This document shows, in pieces, positions 17,495 to 26,110 of a stretch of DNA of 60,776 nucleotides. Numbering within the stretch: the stretch's first letter is position 1; every line of letters starts with the position of its first letter. The notes beneath the pieces are model-generated. The model was not told the DNA's origin and searched no databases. It saw nothing but the letters and a program-made list of their open reading frames with translations. Made by a program: the position numbers and the translations under genes. Source of the stretch: an uncultured Eubacterium sp. (GTDB taxonomy: Bacteria; Bacillota; Clostridia; Lachnospirales; Lachnospiraceae); contig URYE01000005.1 in the NCBI GenBank assembly GCA_900551945.1, positions 1 to 60,776 on the forward strand, read 5' to 3'.

Positions 17495-18292
17495 ATGGAT
17501 AATAAATTAAATATTACACAAAATGAAAAAACAGTATTTATTTTTAATGCTGATGAGGGGATGATTTTATCAAGGGATGTCAATCTTCCAGACGGTCACT
17601 TAATAGCCGCAAAAGATACAGACCTTAATCTTAATCTGATTACAAAAATCTCCAATTATCACATTCTTGAAGTTTCTATTTATGACAACTCAATACTTGA
17701 ACCTTCAACTAACGAAGAAAATATTACTTATTATAATAAAATTCGTTAATCTGAACATTTTAAAGAATTTCATGCTTCATATACAAAAGATATTGAAGAT
17801 GTAACTTTAAAACTAAATAGCCTTATACTTAATGATAATCATGTAGATACAAAAGAACTTCTATCCACAACTTCTGATATACTTACCAAGTACGACAACA
17901 CTCTCCAAATATTTGATATGCTCCACTGTATGCGTGATATGGATGACCTTACTTATGTACATAGTGTTAATGTGGGGCTTATTGCTTCTATTATTGGAAA
18001 ATGGCTTAATTACTCCAAAGAAGATATTCAGATACTTACTTTATGTGGTCTTTTACATGATATTGGAAAAAATACTTATACCCGATGAGATACTTTCTAA
18101 ACCATGTCGTTTAACTGACAATGAATTTGCAATTATGAAAAATCATGTTAATCTCGGATACTCTCAAATGGTCGTATTGGTGAGGTAATTATGATTAATC
18201 GTGACTCATTAAGTATACCAGTTGTAAAATGTCAAGATGAATTTGTAGACCTTTCAAGACAAAAAGATTTAAGCATTGTAGCTGTATTATAG
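17495..18292 (+). pseudogene. HD-GYP (cyclic-di-GMP phosphodiesterase-type) protein, decayed
   Basis: Reading on from the first frame (FNADEGMILSRDVNLPDGHL) past an in-frame TAA at 17747-17749 gives SEHFKEFHASYTKDIEDVTL, then YVHSVNVGLIASIIG and LCGLLHDIGK, the HD motif. A single extra A in the run after GGAAAA shifts the frame, which resumes as ILIPDEILSKPCRLTDNEFA. The GYP-containing centre is then deleted, and the typical tail GEVIMINRDSLSIPVVK ends at TAG 18290-18292. Three independent lesions make it a dead gene. Functional homologues hydrolyse cyclic-di-GMP, linking motility and adhesion. Confidence 0.88.
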
Positions 18293-18392
18293 GCAGAAAA
18301 CAAATACTACTGCAAGTTTTACACTACAATTTAATAAATATAATACAATTAAAGATATAGTTTTTGTATATTTTTAGTATATATTGAATTAA

Positions 18393-18576
18393 TCAAAAAA
18401 TGGAATATACTTTTTCAACATTTTAATTACAAATAATCTGCTGCGTCAAAATACATATTTAGTGATTGAGTATGTTACTTAAATATTAACTACCATCTTA
18501 TTAACAAGCCACATAGCAAGTTATGATTTTTATAATTCATTATCTAAATATTTTAAAAATATATTCCATTTTTTGA
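18393..18576. repeat. Possible MITE: 184-bp segment with 17-bp terminal inverted repeats
   Basis: TCAAAAAATGGAATATA (18393-18409) and its exact complement TATATTCCATTTTTTGA (18560-18576) flank about 150 bp of non-coding sequence. The element occupies the space between the HD-GYP relic and the spoIIID stop. No second copy is seen in the window and no clear target duplication can be defined. Confidence 0.45.
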
Positions 18577-18594
18577 CTAAAAACAAATCCCCCC

Positions 18595-18846
18595 TTATTT
18601 TAATCTTAAATATTTCTCCTTTGTCGCCTGCCCTCCTCGTAAATGTCTTTCCTGCTTATTTTTATCAAGAATTTTCCTTGTTTGTTCAGCAAGTGATGGA
18701 TTAAGTTCACTTAACCTATTAGTTACATCTTTATGTACAGTACTCTTGCTAACCCCGAACTTTTTAGCTGCTTGACGTACTGTAGACTTTGTACTAATAA
18801 TATACTGCGCTGTTTTAAGCGCCCTTTCTTCAATATACCCTTTCAA
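18595..18846 (-). CDS. spoIIID: Stage III sporulation transcriptional regulator SpoIIID
   Basis: SpoIIID is a small DNA-binding protein that acts in the mother cell during sporulation, activating sigK and repressing many sigma-E genes. The 83 residues (MKGYIEERALKTAQYIISTK, then STVRQAAKKFGVSKSTVHKD with the helix-turn-helix, and a basic tail) match the family in full. In Bacillus it lies directly before mbl; here metK, repeats and a pseudogene have come between. Its presence argues for an endospore-forming ancestry. Confidence 0.96.
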   Translation of the reverse strand: MKGYIEERALKTAQYIISTKSTVRQAAKKFGVSKSTVHKDVTNRLSELNPSLAEQTRKILDKNKQERHLRGGQATKEKYLRLK

Positions 18847-19162
18847 ATATTAGTTTCCTTTATAACTTGTTTGTATATACTATTCGCCTAAAGTAACTAT
18901 TATGACAGGCATTATATATAAATATTTTCCTATACACAAAAACTGCATTATATATAAACTTCTCTGACACCCAAACAGCTAACGCTTGTTGGTTTCTTAT
19001 ATACAATCACTTCTAAATATACTCTAAAGCATATAAGACTAGTAAAATATCCACAATATATGACACCATAAAGTCTAAAATACAAACTTTACTTTTATTC
19101 TTTTTAATATTTGTTATAATTCTTTTATATTTAAGAATTTACATTAGGAGGACTTTTTTCCT
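18847..19162. other. Divergent intergenic region spoIIID / trkA
   Basis: 316 nt without a supported gene. For trkA, TATAAT at 19115-19120 is a plausible -10 box with a poor -35, and AGGAGG lies close to the start. I looked for a ydaO (cyclic-di-AMP) riboswitch because it often precedes potassium genes and saw no sign of one. Confidence 0.45.
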
Positions 19163-20521
19163 ATGGACATTATTGTTGTAGGCTGTGGCAAGGTTGGGTT
19201 TACTATTGTTGAACAATTAAGCAACGAAGGCCACAATATTATTGCAATTGATGAACGTCAAGAACGTATTGATAAAGTAAAAGAAGAACTAGACGTAATA
19301 GGTATTGTAGGAAATGGTGTAAGCTACCAAGTGTTAATGGACGCAGGTATCACAACTGCTAACCTACTTATATCAGTAACAGGCTCAGATGAACAAAATC
19401 TTCTTTGTTGCCTTATCGCAAAAAAAGCTGGTCATTGCCAGACTATAGCTCGTGTAAGAAATCCTGTTTACAGCGAAGAAATAGAATTTTTTAAAAATGA
19501 ATTTGGACTTGCTATGATTATAAATCCAGAATATGCAACTGCTGATGAGATATCGCGTATATTCCAATTTCCATCGGCAATTAAAATCGCCCCCTTTGCT
19601 AGAGGTAGGGTGGAAATGTTACACTTTAGAATTTCCAAAAATTCAAGACTTAATGGAGAACAAGTCAATTCAATAAGAGCACATATTAATAAGAATATCC
19701 TTGTGGCAGCAGTTGACCGCAATGACCACATTATTATTCCTAATGGTGATTTTACATTTCAAGAAGATGACACTGTTTCAATAATAGGTAAACGTCAAGA
19801 AGCTGTTGATTTCTTCAAAAAATGTGATCTTATAACTAATCCTATAAAAAGTGCCATGATTGCCGGTGGCGGTAAGATTTCTTATTACCTAGCTCGTAAT
19901 CTATTAAATATAGGTGTTAATGTAACTATTATTGAAATTGACAGAAAACGTTGTGAAGAACTTGCTGATTTACTTCCTAAAGCAACTATAATATGCGGTG
20001 ATGCCACAGACCAACGTGTGCTTGAAGCAGAAGGACTTCTAAAGACACAAGGTTTTGCAGTTCTTACTGGGCTTGATGAAGAAAATATTCTTGTAACCCT
20101 TTACGCACGCAAAAACTCACAAGCTAAGATTATAACTAAAATTAACCGTATTAACTTTTCTTCTGTAATCAACGAACTTCATCTTGATTGTGTGGTAAAT
20201 CCTAGAATTATAATGGCTGACCACATTATAAGATACGCCCGTTCTTCTAAAAAATCAGAAGAAAGTAATGTTGAAAATCTCTACAAAATGAAAGAAGGTA
20301 AAGCTGAAGCCTTAGAATTTATTATTAAAGAACGCTCAGCAATTACTGATATTCCACTTAAAGACCTTCATATTAAAGATAATATACTTATATGTAGTAT
20401 ATACAGAAATGGAAATATAATTATACCATCTGGTCAAGATACTATTCAAGTTGGTGACTCTGTAGTTATTATTGTTGCAGATAAACGTATTTCTAATATT
20501 AAAGAGATTTTAAAACAATAA
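19163..20521 (+). CDS. trkA: Trk potassium uptake regulatory subunit TrkA
   Basis: TrkA is the peripheral gating ring of the Trk/Ktr potassium transporter. The 452 residues contain two RCK modules in tandem: the first opens DIIVVGCGKVGFTIVEQLSN with a glycine-rich NAD-binding motif, the second at about residue 225 opens SAMIAGGGKISYYLARNL. Each is followed by an RCK-C domain (VSIIGKRQEAV and IQVGDSVVIIVA). The ribosome binding site AGGAGG is strong. It lies 24 nt before trkH. Confidence 0.96.
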   Translation: MDIIVVGCGKVGFTIVEQLSNEGHNIIAIDERQERIDKVKEELDVIGIVGNGVSYQVLMDAGITTANLLISVTGSDEQNLLCCLIAKKAGHCQTIARVRNPVYSEEIEFFKNEFGLAMIINPEYATADEISRIFQFPSAIKIAPFARGRVEMLHFRISKNSRLNGEQVNSIRAHINKNILVAAVDRNDHIIIPNGDFTFQEDDTVSIIGKRQEAVDFFKKCDLITNPIKSAMIAGGGKISYYLARNLLNIGVNVTIIEIDRKRCEELADLLPKATIICGDATDQRVLEAEGLLKTQGFAVLTGLDEENILVTLYARKNSQAKIITKINRINFSSVINELHLDCVVNPRIIMADHIIRYARSSKKSEESNVENLYKMKEGKAEALEFIIKERSAITDIPLKDLHIKDNILICSIYRNGNIIIPSGQDTIQVGDSVVIIVADKRISNIKEILKQ

Positions 20522-20545
20522 ATATTTATATACCTTTTAGAAACG

Positions 20546-21994
20546 ATGATAATTATGAATTATTCAATTATTTTTTATATTATAGGCTGTGTATTAAAGT
20601 TTGAAGGTATATTTATGTTACTTCCAACTATTGTAAGTATAATCTACAAGGAACATCTGTTCCAATATTATCTTATAGTTGCAGTAATATGTCTTGTACT
20701 TGGCTTTATTTTTTGCAGTAAAAAAACTGACCGCTCAAAGCTTTACACAAGAGAAGGTTTCGTAAGTGTTGCTTTAAGCTGGATAGCTCTTAGTGCTTTA
20801 GGAGCTGTTCCCTTTGTATTAACAGGTGATATTCCATCTTATATTGATGCCTTGTTTGAAACTATATCAGGTTTTACAACAACTGGTGCAAGTATCCTTA
20901 CTGATGTTGAAGTTCTTAGCAAATCTGGGCTATTTTGGAGAAGCTTTACACATTGGATAGGTGGTATGGGTGTGCTTGTATTTATTATGGCATTACTACC
21001 ACTTACAGGCGGTTCTACTATGAACCTTATGAAAGCAGAAAGCCCTGGCCCATCTGTTGATAAGCTTGTACCTCATGTTAAAGATACAGCTAAGATTTTA
21101 TATGGTATATACTTAGGTATAACTGTTATAGAATTTGTACTTCTACTTATATTTGGTATGCCACTTTTTGATACATTTACAACTACTTTTGGTACTGTCG
21201 GCACTGGTGGTTTCGGTATTAAAAATGCAAGTATGGGTGATTACTCTCCTGCAGTACAAAATATAGTAACAATATTCATGATACTAAGTGGTGTTAATTA
21301 TGCAGCATATTTTTGCATACTTACTAAAAAGTTTAAGACTGCCTTTAAAATGGAAGAAGTTCGTTGGTATTTTTTAATTATTGGAGCTTCTATCGCACTT
21401 ATAAGTATTAACTCCTTTAAAATGTTTGGCGGTATTGGTGAAACTCTTCGTCATGTATGTTTTCAAGTTGGGTCTATTATTACAACTACCGGCTACTCAA
21501 CTTGTGACTTTGACTTATGGCCACAATTTTCAAAGACAATACTTATTATATTAATGTTTATTGGTGCTTGTGCAGGAAGCACAGGCGGTGGTATTAAAGT
21601 TTCACGACTTCTTATCATCGCAAAGACTCTTAAAAAAGAACTTTCACTAGTTATACACCCTCGTGAAATTCGCAAAATACGAATGGACGGACACCCTATT
21701 GCACATGAAGTAGTTCGTTCAACAAATGTATTTATTGGTTGTTACTTCTTTTTAATGTTCTTATCTGTCTTACTTATTGGACTTGATGGATATAACTTTA
21801 CAACTAATTTTACGGCTATTGCTGCAACACTTAATAATATAGGCCCTGGTATGGAGCTTGTCGGCCCTACACAAAACTTTTCGATTTTTTCTAATTTTTC
21901 TAAAATAATAATGATGTTTGATATGCTTGCAGGAAGACTTGAGCTTTTCCCTATTCTCATTCTTTTCCATCCGGCTTGTTGGAAACGTCACTAA
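20546..21994 (+). CDS. trkH: Trk potassium uptake membrane subunit TrkH
   Basis: TrkH is the potassium-conducting subunit with four MPM repeats. The four selectivity filter loops are visible as SGFTTTGASI, GTVGTGGFG, ITTTGYSTCD and LNNIGPGMEL. Length 482 and the ending MLAGRLELFPILILFHPACW are typical. The start could also be ATG 20555 (MNYSII); neither has a strong ribosome binding site, which suggests translation coupled to trkA. Confidence 0.95.
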   Translation: MIIMNYSIIFYIIGCVLKFEGIFMLLPTIVSIIYKEHLFQYYLIVAVICLVLGFIFCSKKTDRSKLYTREGFVSVALSWIALSALGAVPFVLTGDIPSYIDALFETISGFTTTGASILTDVEVLSKSGLFWRSFTHWIGGMGVLVFIMALLPLTGGSTMNLMKAESPGPSVDKLVPHVKDTAKILYGIYLGITVIEFVLLLIFGMPLFDTFTTTFGTVGTGGFGIKNASMGDYSPAVQNIVTIFMILSGVNYAAYFCILTKKFKTAFKMEEVRWYFLIIGASIALISINSFKMFGGIGETLRHVCFQVGSIITTTGYSTCDFDLWPQFSKTILIILMFIGACAGSTGGGIKVSRLLIIAKTLKKELSLVIHPREIRKIRMDGHPIAHEVVRSTNVFIGCYFFLMFLSVLLIGLDGYNFTTNFTAIAATLNNIGPGMELVGPTQNFSIFSNFSKIIMMFDMLAGRLELFPILILFHPACWKRH

Positions 21995-22033
21995 TAAATA
22001 TAAGAAACTCTTACTGCAAGTTTTTCAAGTTAT

Positions 22034-22090
22034 TGCTACATTCACCAAGTATTGTGACAAAATGTATTTTGGCTTGTTGCTTGTGTAAAT
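22034..22090 (+). repeat. REP-like imperfect palindrome, copy R4 (diverged)
   Basis: Contains CACCAAGTATTGTGAC and the shared right arm GGCTTGTTGCTTGTGTAAAT. It begins 40 nt downstream of the trkH stop in the same orientation. It is the most diverged of the four copies. Confidence 0.45.
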
Positions 22091-22109
22091 AAATAAGTGG
22101 GTGTTGAAC

Positions 22110-22179
22110 TAATAAAATTTTATAAAAGATATAGATACCTAATTAGTAAATATATCTATATCTTTTATAAATTTTTATT
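22110..22179. terminator. Very long AT-rich hairpin downstream of trkH
   Basis: Arms 22110-22136 and 22153-22179 are complementary over 27 positions with only one or two mismatches, around a 16-nt loop. The ends are A- and T-rich, so it could terminate in both directions, between trkH and the convergent AraC gene. Its stem is much longer than a normal terminator and may instead be a mobile palindrome. Confidence 0.6.
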
Positions 22180-22353
22180 AATGTGACATCCTTTATTTTT
22201 ATAAATAAAATGTCCAATTATCATATAAAATACTATATTAACAATAGTTTTATATCTAATTAGCTTGCGAATACATTATTAACTTAAACAGCTATTATTA
22301 ATTCCTCAACTTTTAACTATAGACAACTCAATTTATAAAATCATTTAATAGTA

Positions 22354-23235
22354 CTAAGATTTTTTATAATGAGATGGTGACTGTTTTAAGTATTTATGAA
22401 AAAATCTCCCCATATGGCTTATGCTATCAAAACCCGTAAAAGAAGCAGCCTCCGTCACCGAGCAGTCAGTATTTTTTAAAAGACTACACGCCTGTATAAC
22501 CCTGTATCTTATAAGATATTCAAATGGAGTCTTATGTAAAACTTTTTTAAAACACCTACAAAGTTCGCTTTTGCTTATATGTGCTGAATTGGCAATTTGC
22601 TCTAAGGATATTTTTTTATCATAATTAGCATGTATAAATGCCATACATTGCTTAACCCTTTCTATATCACGAGAGTTCAACTGCACCAAATCATTTTTAT
22701 ATACATCTTGCCTTGTAAGTATGCTATACCATATATTGCATAGAAGCTGTTTTATTCTTAATTGATACCCGTCACTTTTATCATCATATATATACGCAAT
22801 CTTAAAAAGATATCTTTTTTCTTCTTCTGAAAGTATTTTATACTCAGCACCTTTAAGCACAGGCATTACACATTTTAAATATATGTCCGACAATATATCT
22901 GACTCAATGATAGAAGTCTTCCATATAAATGATATAACTCTACCAGTATTTTTTAACTGAGGCTGTATCTGATGAAGAATTTTACTATTTATAAATATCC
23001 CTTCTCCCTCTGACAATAAAAGTTCTTTATCTCCTATAAGCATATGAACTTCCCCTTCTACCACAAGTGTAAATTGTACTTCTTCGTGCCAATGCCACAT
23101 TATAAGTCCATATTCAAATTTATCAAAATCATCTTTATACATTGCAAATGGAAAACCTACCGTTCCATGTTGTTTTATTTCTTGAAAATTCTTATCTACT
23201 ATCGTCTGTTCTAATTGTTCACTATTATTAATCAT
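22354..23235 (-). CDS. AraC-family transcriptional regulator with cupin sensor domain
   Basis: The N-terminal half has a cupin fold (WHWHEEVQFTLVVEGEVHML, then ILHQIQPQLKN), and the last ~100 residues are the double helix-turn-helix of AraC (ISLEQIANSAHISKSELCRC, then ITEAASFTGFDSISHMGRFF-like). I choose ATG 23235 (293 residues) because AAAGGTGG precedes it; an earlier ATG at 23274 has no site. It is divergent from the kduD-like gene, so it probably responds to a sugar or uronate and controls that gene. Confidence 0.9.
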   Translation of the reverse strand: MINNSEQLEQTIVDKNFQEIKQHGTVGFPFAMYKDDFDKFEYGLIMWHWHEEVQFTLVVEGEVHMLIGDKELLLSEGEGIFINSKILHQIQPQLKNTGRVISFIWKTSIIESDILSDIYLKCVMPVLKGAEYKILSEEEKRYLFKIAYIYDDKSDGYQLRIKQLLCNIWYSILTRQDVYKNDLVQLNSRDIERVKQCMAFIHANYDKKISLEQIANSAHISKSELCRCFKKVLHKTPFEYLIRYRVIQACSLLKNTDCSVTEAASFTGFDSISHMGRFFHKYLKQSPSHYKKS

Positions 23236-23411
23236 ATCTGCCACCTTTCTTTCAAAATATATATTTGATTTCATTGTTTCAGTTGCTAATATTTTTTGAC
23301 AATATCGTGCATATTTTAAAGAATATTATCATAGAATTACCATTTTATAGCTAATATAATTACTATTGTAACATAAAATAACTTATAATAAAGTAAGAAA
23401 TGGGGTTTATT

Positions 23412-24173
23412 ATGATTTTAGATTTATTTTCTTTAAAAGGTAAGACAGCCGTTGTAACTGGTGCAAATACTGGTCTTGGTCAGGGTATATGTGTAGCCTT
23501 AGCACAAGCTGGTGCTTCTGTAATTGGAGTTGCTAGAAGAAGTTGTGCTGATACAGCAGAAAAAATAGCTGAATTTAATGGCAGCTTTTCAGAACTTATT
23601 GTTGATTTATCTACACCAGATGCTGTAGATAAGATTATCGAAGGCATTGATTCATTGGGTGGAAATGTTGATATACTAGTAAATAATGCAGGAATTATCA
23701 AACGTGCAGATGCTCTTGATGTAACTGAAGAAGATTGGGACACAGTTATTAACCTAAATCAACGTCTTGTATTCTTCCTTTCACAAAAGATTGCTAAAAA
23801 ATATATGGTTCCACAAAAATACGGAAAAATAATAAACATAGCTTCTATGTTAAGCTATCAAGGTGGTATTCGTGTTCCAGCTTATACATCAAGTAAAAGT
23901 GCTATAATCGGAATGACAAGAGCTCTTGCTAATGAATGGGCAGGTTTAGGAATTAACATAAATGGAATTGCGCCAGGATATATGGCAACTAATAATACAA
24001 CTCAAATTCGTGAAGATGCTAACCGTAACGAAGCTATACTTGACCGTATTCCTGCTGGTAGATGGGGAACACCAGAAGATTTATGTGGTGCTGCCGTATA
24101 CCTCGCTTCAGCAGCTTCTGATTATGTAAATGGTTTTACAATCGCCGTTGACGGTGGCTGGCTTGCAAGATAA
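23412..24173 (+). CDS. kduD: Short-chain dehydrogenase, 2-deoxy-D-gluconate 3-dehydrogenase (KduD) type
   Basis: KduD interconverts 2-keto-3-deoxygluconate and its 5-keto isomer in the pectin/glucuronate pathway using NAD(P). Seen: TGANTGLGQGICVALAQAGA (cofactor site), NNAG, the catalytic Y-x3-K in PAYTSSKSAIIGMTRALANE, and AVDGGWLAR at the C-terminus. The opening MILDLFSLKGKTAVVTGANT is the KduD form. ATG 23412 has a GGGG site; an upstream ATG at 23400 does not. No kduI or pectin lyase is nearby, so substrate is inferred from similarity only. Confidence 0.85.
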   Translation: MILDLFSLKGKTAVVTGANTGLGQGICVALAQAGASVIGVARRSCADTAEKIAEFNGSFSELIVDLSTPDAVDKIIEGIDSLGGNVDILVNNAGIIKRADALDVTEEDWDTVINLNQRLVFFLSQKIAKKYMVPQKYGKIINIASMLSYQGGIRVPAYTSSKSAIIGMTRALANEWAGLGININGIAPGYMATNNTTQIREDANRNEAILDRIPAGRWGTPEDLCGAAVYLASAASDYVNGFTIAVDGGWLAR

Positions 24174-24198
24174 TACTCTGCGAATTTCTTTCAGTTTA

Positions 24199-24290
24199 GC
24201 GATAATATTCAAGGTCTTGTGCAAACACAGACTTCGATTCGTTATTCGCATAAATAAATGGCTGTATACTTAAAAATTAGTACACAGCCA
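24199..24290 (+). repeat. REP-like palindrome copy R2, followed by a stem-loop
   Basis: 24199-24249 folds GCGATAATATTC..AAGGTCT against AGACTTCGATTCGTTATTCGC around TTGTGCAAACAC. Immediately after, TGGCTGTATACT and AGTACACAGCCA (24259-24290) form a second stem. Both lie 25-117 nt after the kduD stop and may end its transcript. Confidence 0.6.
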
Positions 24291-24301
24291 CTTACAACCA
24301 C

Positions 24302-24330
24302 TTGCAAAATTTGCAAAACTGGTTTATAAT
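24302..24330 (+). promoter_or_regulatory. Promoter of a putative antisense (antitoxin) RNA
   Basis: TTGCAA (24302-24307), a spacer of exactly 17 nt and TATAAT (24325-24330) point rightwards with no open frame downstream. The RNA would run through the hairpin at 24415-24447 and then antisense to the toxin relic. Confidence 0.6.
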
Positions 24331-24414
24331 CAGTATAGAAACCGATGGATATTGGAACGTCCAACGGTTGCACAATCGGAAACTTATAAAACTTTAAATT
24401 AATTAATGGATTAT

Positions 24415-24447
24415 AGGCTATCCTCTATGTCGAGTAGAGGATAGCCT
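24415..24447. terminator. Strong hairpin between the convergent toxin and antisense RNAs
   Basis: AGGCTATCCTCTA and TAGAGGATAGCCT form a perfect 13-bp stem with a 7-nt loop. It lies just after the toxin frame and inside the region where the two opposing transcripts would overlap, the usual place for the terminator and the RNA-RNA contact in type I systems. Confidence 0.65.
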
Positions 24448-24453
24448 TTCCAT

Positions 24454-24537
24454 TTATTTACGGTTATTTCTATTGCCTATGTATGTTAAGGCTTAAAATA
24501 CAACCAATAAAAGTGTAAGTACTTCTAATGTATCCAT
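24454..24537 (-). pseudogene. Holin-like type I toxin peptide with an in-frame stop
   Basis: After AAGGAGGTCGGT on the minus strand an ATG opens MDTLEVLTLLLVVF, then TAA at 24493-24495, then ALTYIGNRNNRK in the same frame and a second TAA at 24454-24456. Joined, this is the small hydrophobic helix with basic tail of the putative holin-like toxin family of Clostridia and Bacilli. The long 5' leader is also typical. With the stop only a 14-residue peptide could be made, so the toxin is probably dead; a read-through or truncated active peptide is possible but less likely. Confidence 0.6.
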
Positions 24538-24638
24538 ACCGACCTCCTTTCCGTTTCCAGAAAGGTCAATCGCAAGACTATCCCTACTTGTTCTAAACTG
24601 ATTGATATATTATATCATAATATGTCAAATATTAACAA

Positions 24639-25403
24639 CTACTTATTATTAATCCCTGCTATATCTTTAGCCACTTCCCCCGCTATGATAAGTCCTACAA
24701 CAGACGGAACAAATGCAACACTTCCCGGAATATCTCGTCTTTCCGTACATTTATGAGCAGCTCCTGGTGGGCATATACAATTTGTTCTACAACTAATAGC
24801 CATATCTTCAATAGGTCTTGTTGGCTGTTCTTCTGAATATACCACCTTTAACTTCTTAACTCCACGTTTTTTCAATTCACGTCGCATTACCTTAGCTAAT
24901 GGACAAACTCTAGTTTTATAAATATCAGCAACCTGAAACTGACTAGCATCAAGCTTATTACCTGCACCCATACTACTTATTATAGGAATGCCTGCTTCCT
25001 TACACTTCATAACAAGTGAAATCTTAGCAGTAACAGTGTCTACAGCATCAACAACATAGTCATATTCGTCAAATGCAAATTCATCAGCATTTTCTGGAAG
25101 AAAGAAACACTTATAAACCCTTACATCAACATCAGGATTAATGTCTTCCATTCTTTCTTTCATAACATCAACTTTATACTTACCTACAGTTTTTCTTGTA
25201 GCTATAATCTGTCTATTAAGATTAGTAAGACAAACTTTATCATCGTCAATAAGGTCAAATGCACCGACACCACTTCTTACAAGTGCCTCACAAACATAAC
25301 CACCAACCCCTCCAATTCCAAATACTGCAACTCTCGAATTCTTAAGCTTCTCCATAGCTTCCTTACCAAATAAAAGCTCCGTTCTTGAAAACTGTGTCAA
25401 CAT
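24639..25403 (-). CDS. tcdA: tRNA threonylcarbamoyladenosine dehydratase (TcdA/CsdL)
   Basis: TcdA cyclises t6A at position 37 of ANN-decoding tRNAs to ct6A. The 254 residues show the ThiF/E1-like nucleotide-binding motif VFGIGGVGGYVCEALVRSGV, the ATP-site stretch LTNLNRQIIATRKTVG, DYVVDAVDTVTAK and a Cys-rich C-terminus (ISCRTNCICPPGAAHKC). The length and the opening MLTQFSRTELLFGKEAMEKL are typical. It stands alone on the minus strand. Confidence 0.93.
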   Translation of the reverse strand: MLTQFSRTELLFGKEAMEKLKNSRVAVFGIGGVGGYVCEALVRSGVGAFDLIDDDKVCLTNLNRQIIATRKTVGKYKVDVMKERMEDINPDVDVRVYKCFFLPENADEFAFDEYDYVVDAVDTVTAKISLVMKCKEAGIPIISSMGAGNKLDASQFQVADIYKTRVCPLAKVMRRELKKRGVKKLKVVYSEEQPTRPIEDMAISCRTNCICPPGAAHKCTERRDIPGSVAFVPSVVGLIIAGEVAKDIAGINNK

Positions 25404-25560
25404 ATACGTTTTCGTTCCTTTCTATTTTATATCTATCAATAATATCGGATAAAATATCCTATCTATTCAGTAGGATTAATATATTATAAAACACCTATTT
25501 TGTCAAACCTCCCCCCCACAATCCACCTATTTCATTTTTTAATTTAATACACTTCCGTAA

Positions 25561-25709
25561 GATATCAGCATTATATAAACTAAATGCACCATTAAAAGAA
25601 CAATTGCCTATATTTGTATGACAATAGCGAACATACTTGTTCGATAATGGCATATAAATATAGACAATTGTACTTTTACTGGTGTGTGTGTTTATATAAT
25701 GCTGATATC
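25561..25709. repeat. Long-hairpin repeat, copy B (full length)
   Basis: Outer arms GATATCAGCATTATATAAAC / GTTTATATAATGCTGATATC are perfect complements. The inner stem starts AGAACAATTG, and the tip is CGAACA..TGTTCG. It begins 24 nt beyond the stop of the copper-chaperone-like gene. Against copy C the arms differ at two positions, both compensated. Confidence 0.88.
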
Positions 25710-25732
25710 TTCAATAACTTAAAATAAAATAC

Positions 25733-25987
25733 TTATTTCCCAAATGAGAAAAATCCCTTCTTCTCATAAGGCTCACTTGTATGTGATACAAGCTTATATC
25801 CAATCTCACTAATTTCTTTTTCAACCTGTGCCATATCCAAATCTTCTTTACTAATTACAACTGTTTCACCCTTCTTAGCAGAAGATGTAACTTTTTTCAC
25901 ATTAAATTTATTTCTCATAAGGTCATTCATGTGTGACTCACACATTCCACACATCATACCATCAATATTTAAAACTGTCTTTACCAT
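25733..25987 (-). CDS. Heavy-metal-associated (CopZ-like) metallochaperone
   Basis: 84 residues with a single HMA fold. The metal site is MMCGMCESHMNDLM, i.e. an MxCxxC loop in the first 20 residues; beta-alpha-beta-beta-alpha-beta follows (NVKKVTSSAKKGETVVISKE, then VEKEISEIGYKLV). A 15-residue basic and aromatic tail (EKKGFFSFGK) is extra. CopZ proteins carry Cu(I) to export ATPases. A CsoR-type operator upstream supports copper; no copA is in the window. Confidence 0.88.
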   Translation of the reverse strand: MVKTVLNIDGMMCGMCESHMNDLMRNKFNVKKVTSSAKKGETVVISKEDLDMAQVEKEISEIGYKLVSHTSEPYEKKGFFSFGK

Positions 25988-26110
25988 AATTAATTCCTCC
26001 TAATAAAAAAATAATTCAAAAACATTTTCATTCATTACTTACTATTATAAATAACTCACAACATATTATAAAAGTAATAAACTTATATCTATAATTATCT
26101 TTAGTTGCAT

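Noticed and set aside
18847..19162. ydaO/kimA cyclic-di-AMP riboswitch upstream of trkA
   Set aside because: Often found before potassium genes, but none of the conserved sequence elements could be read here.
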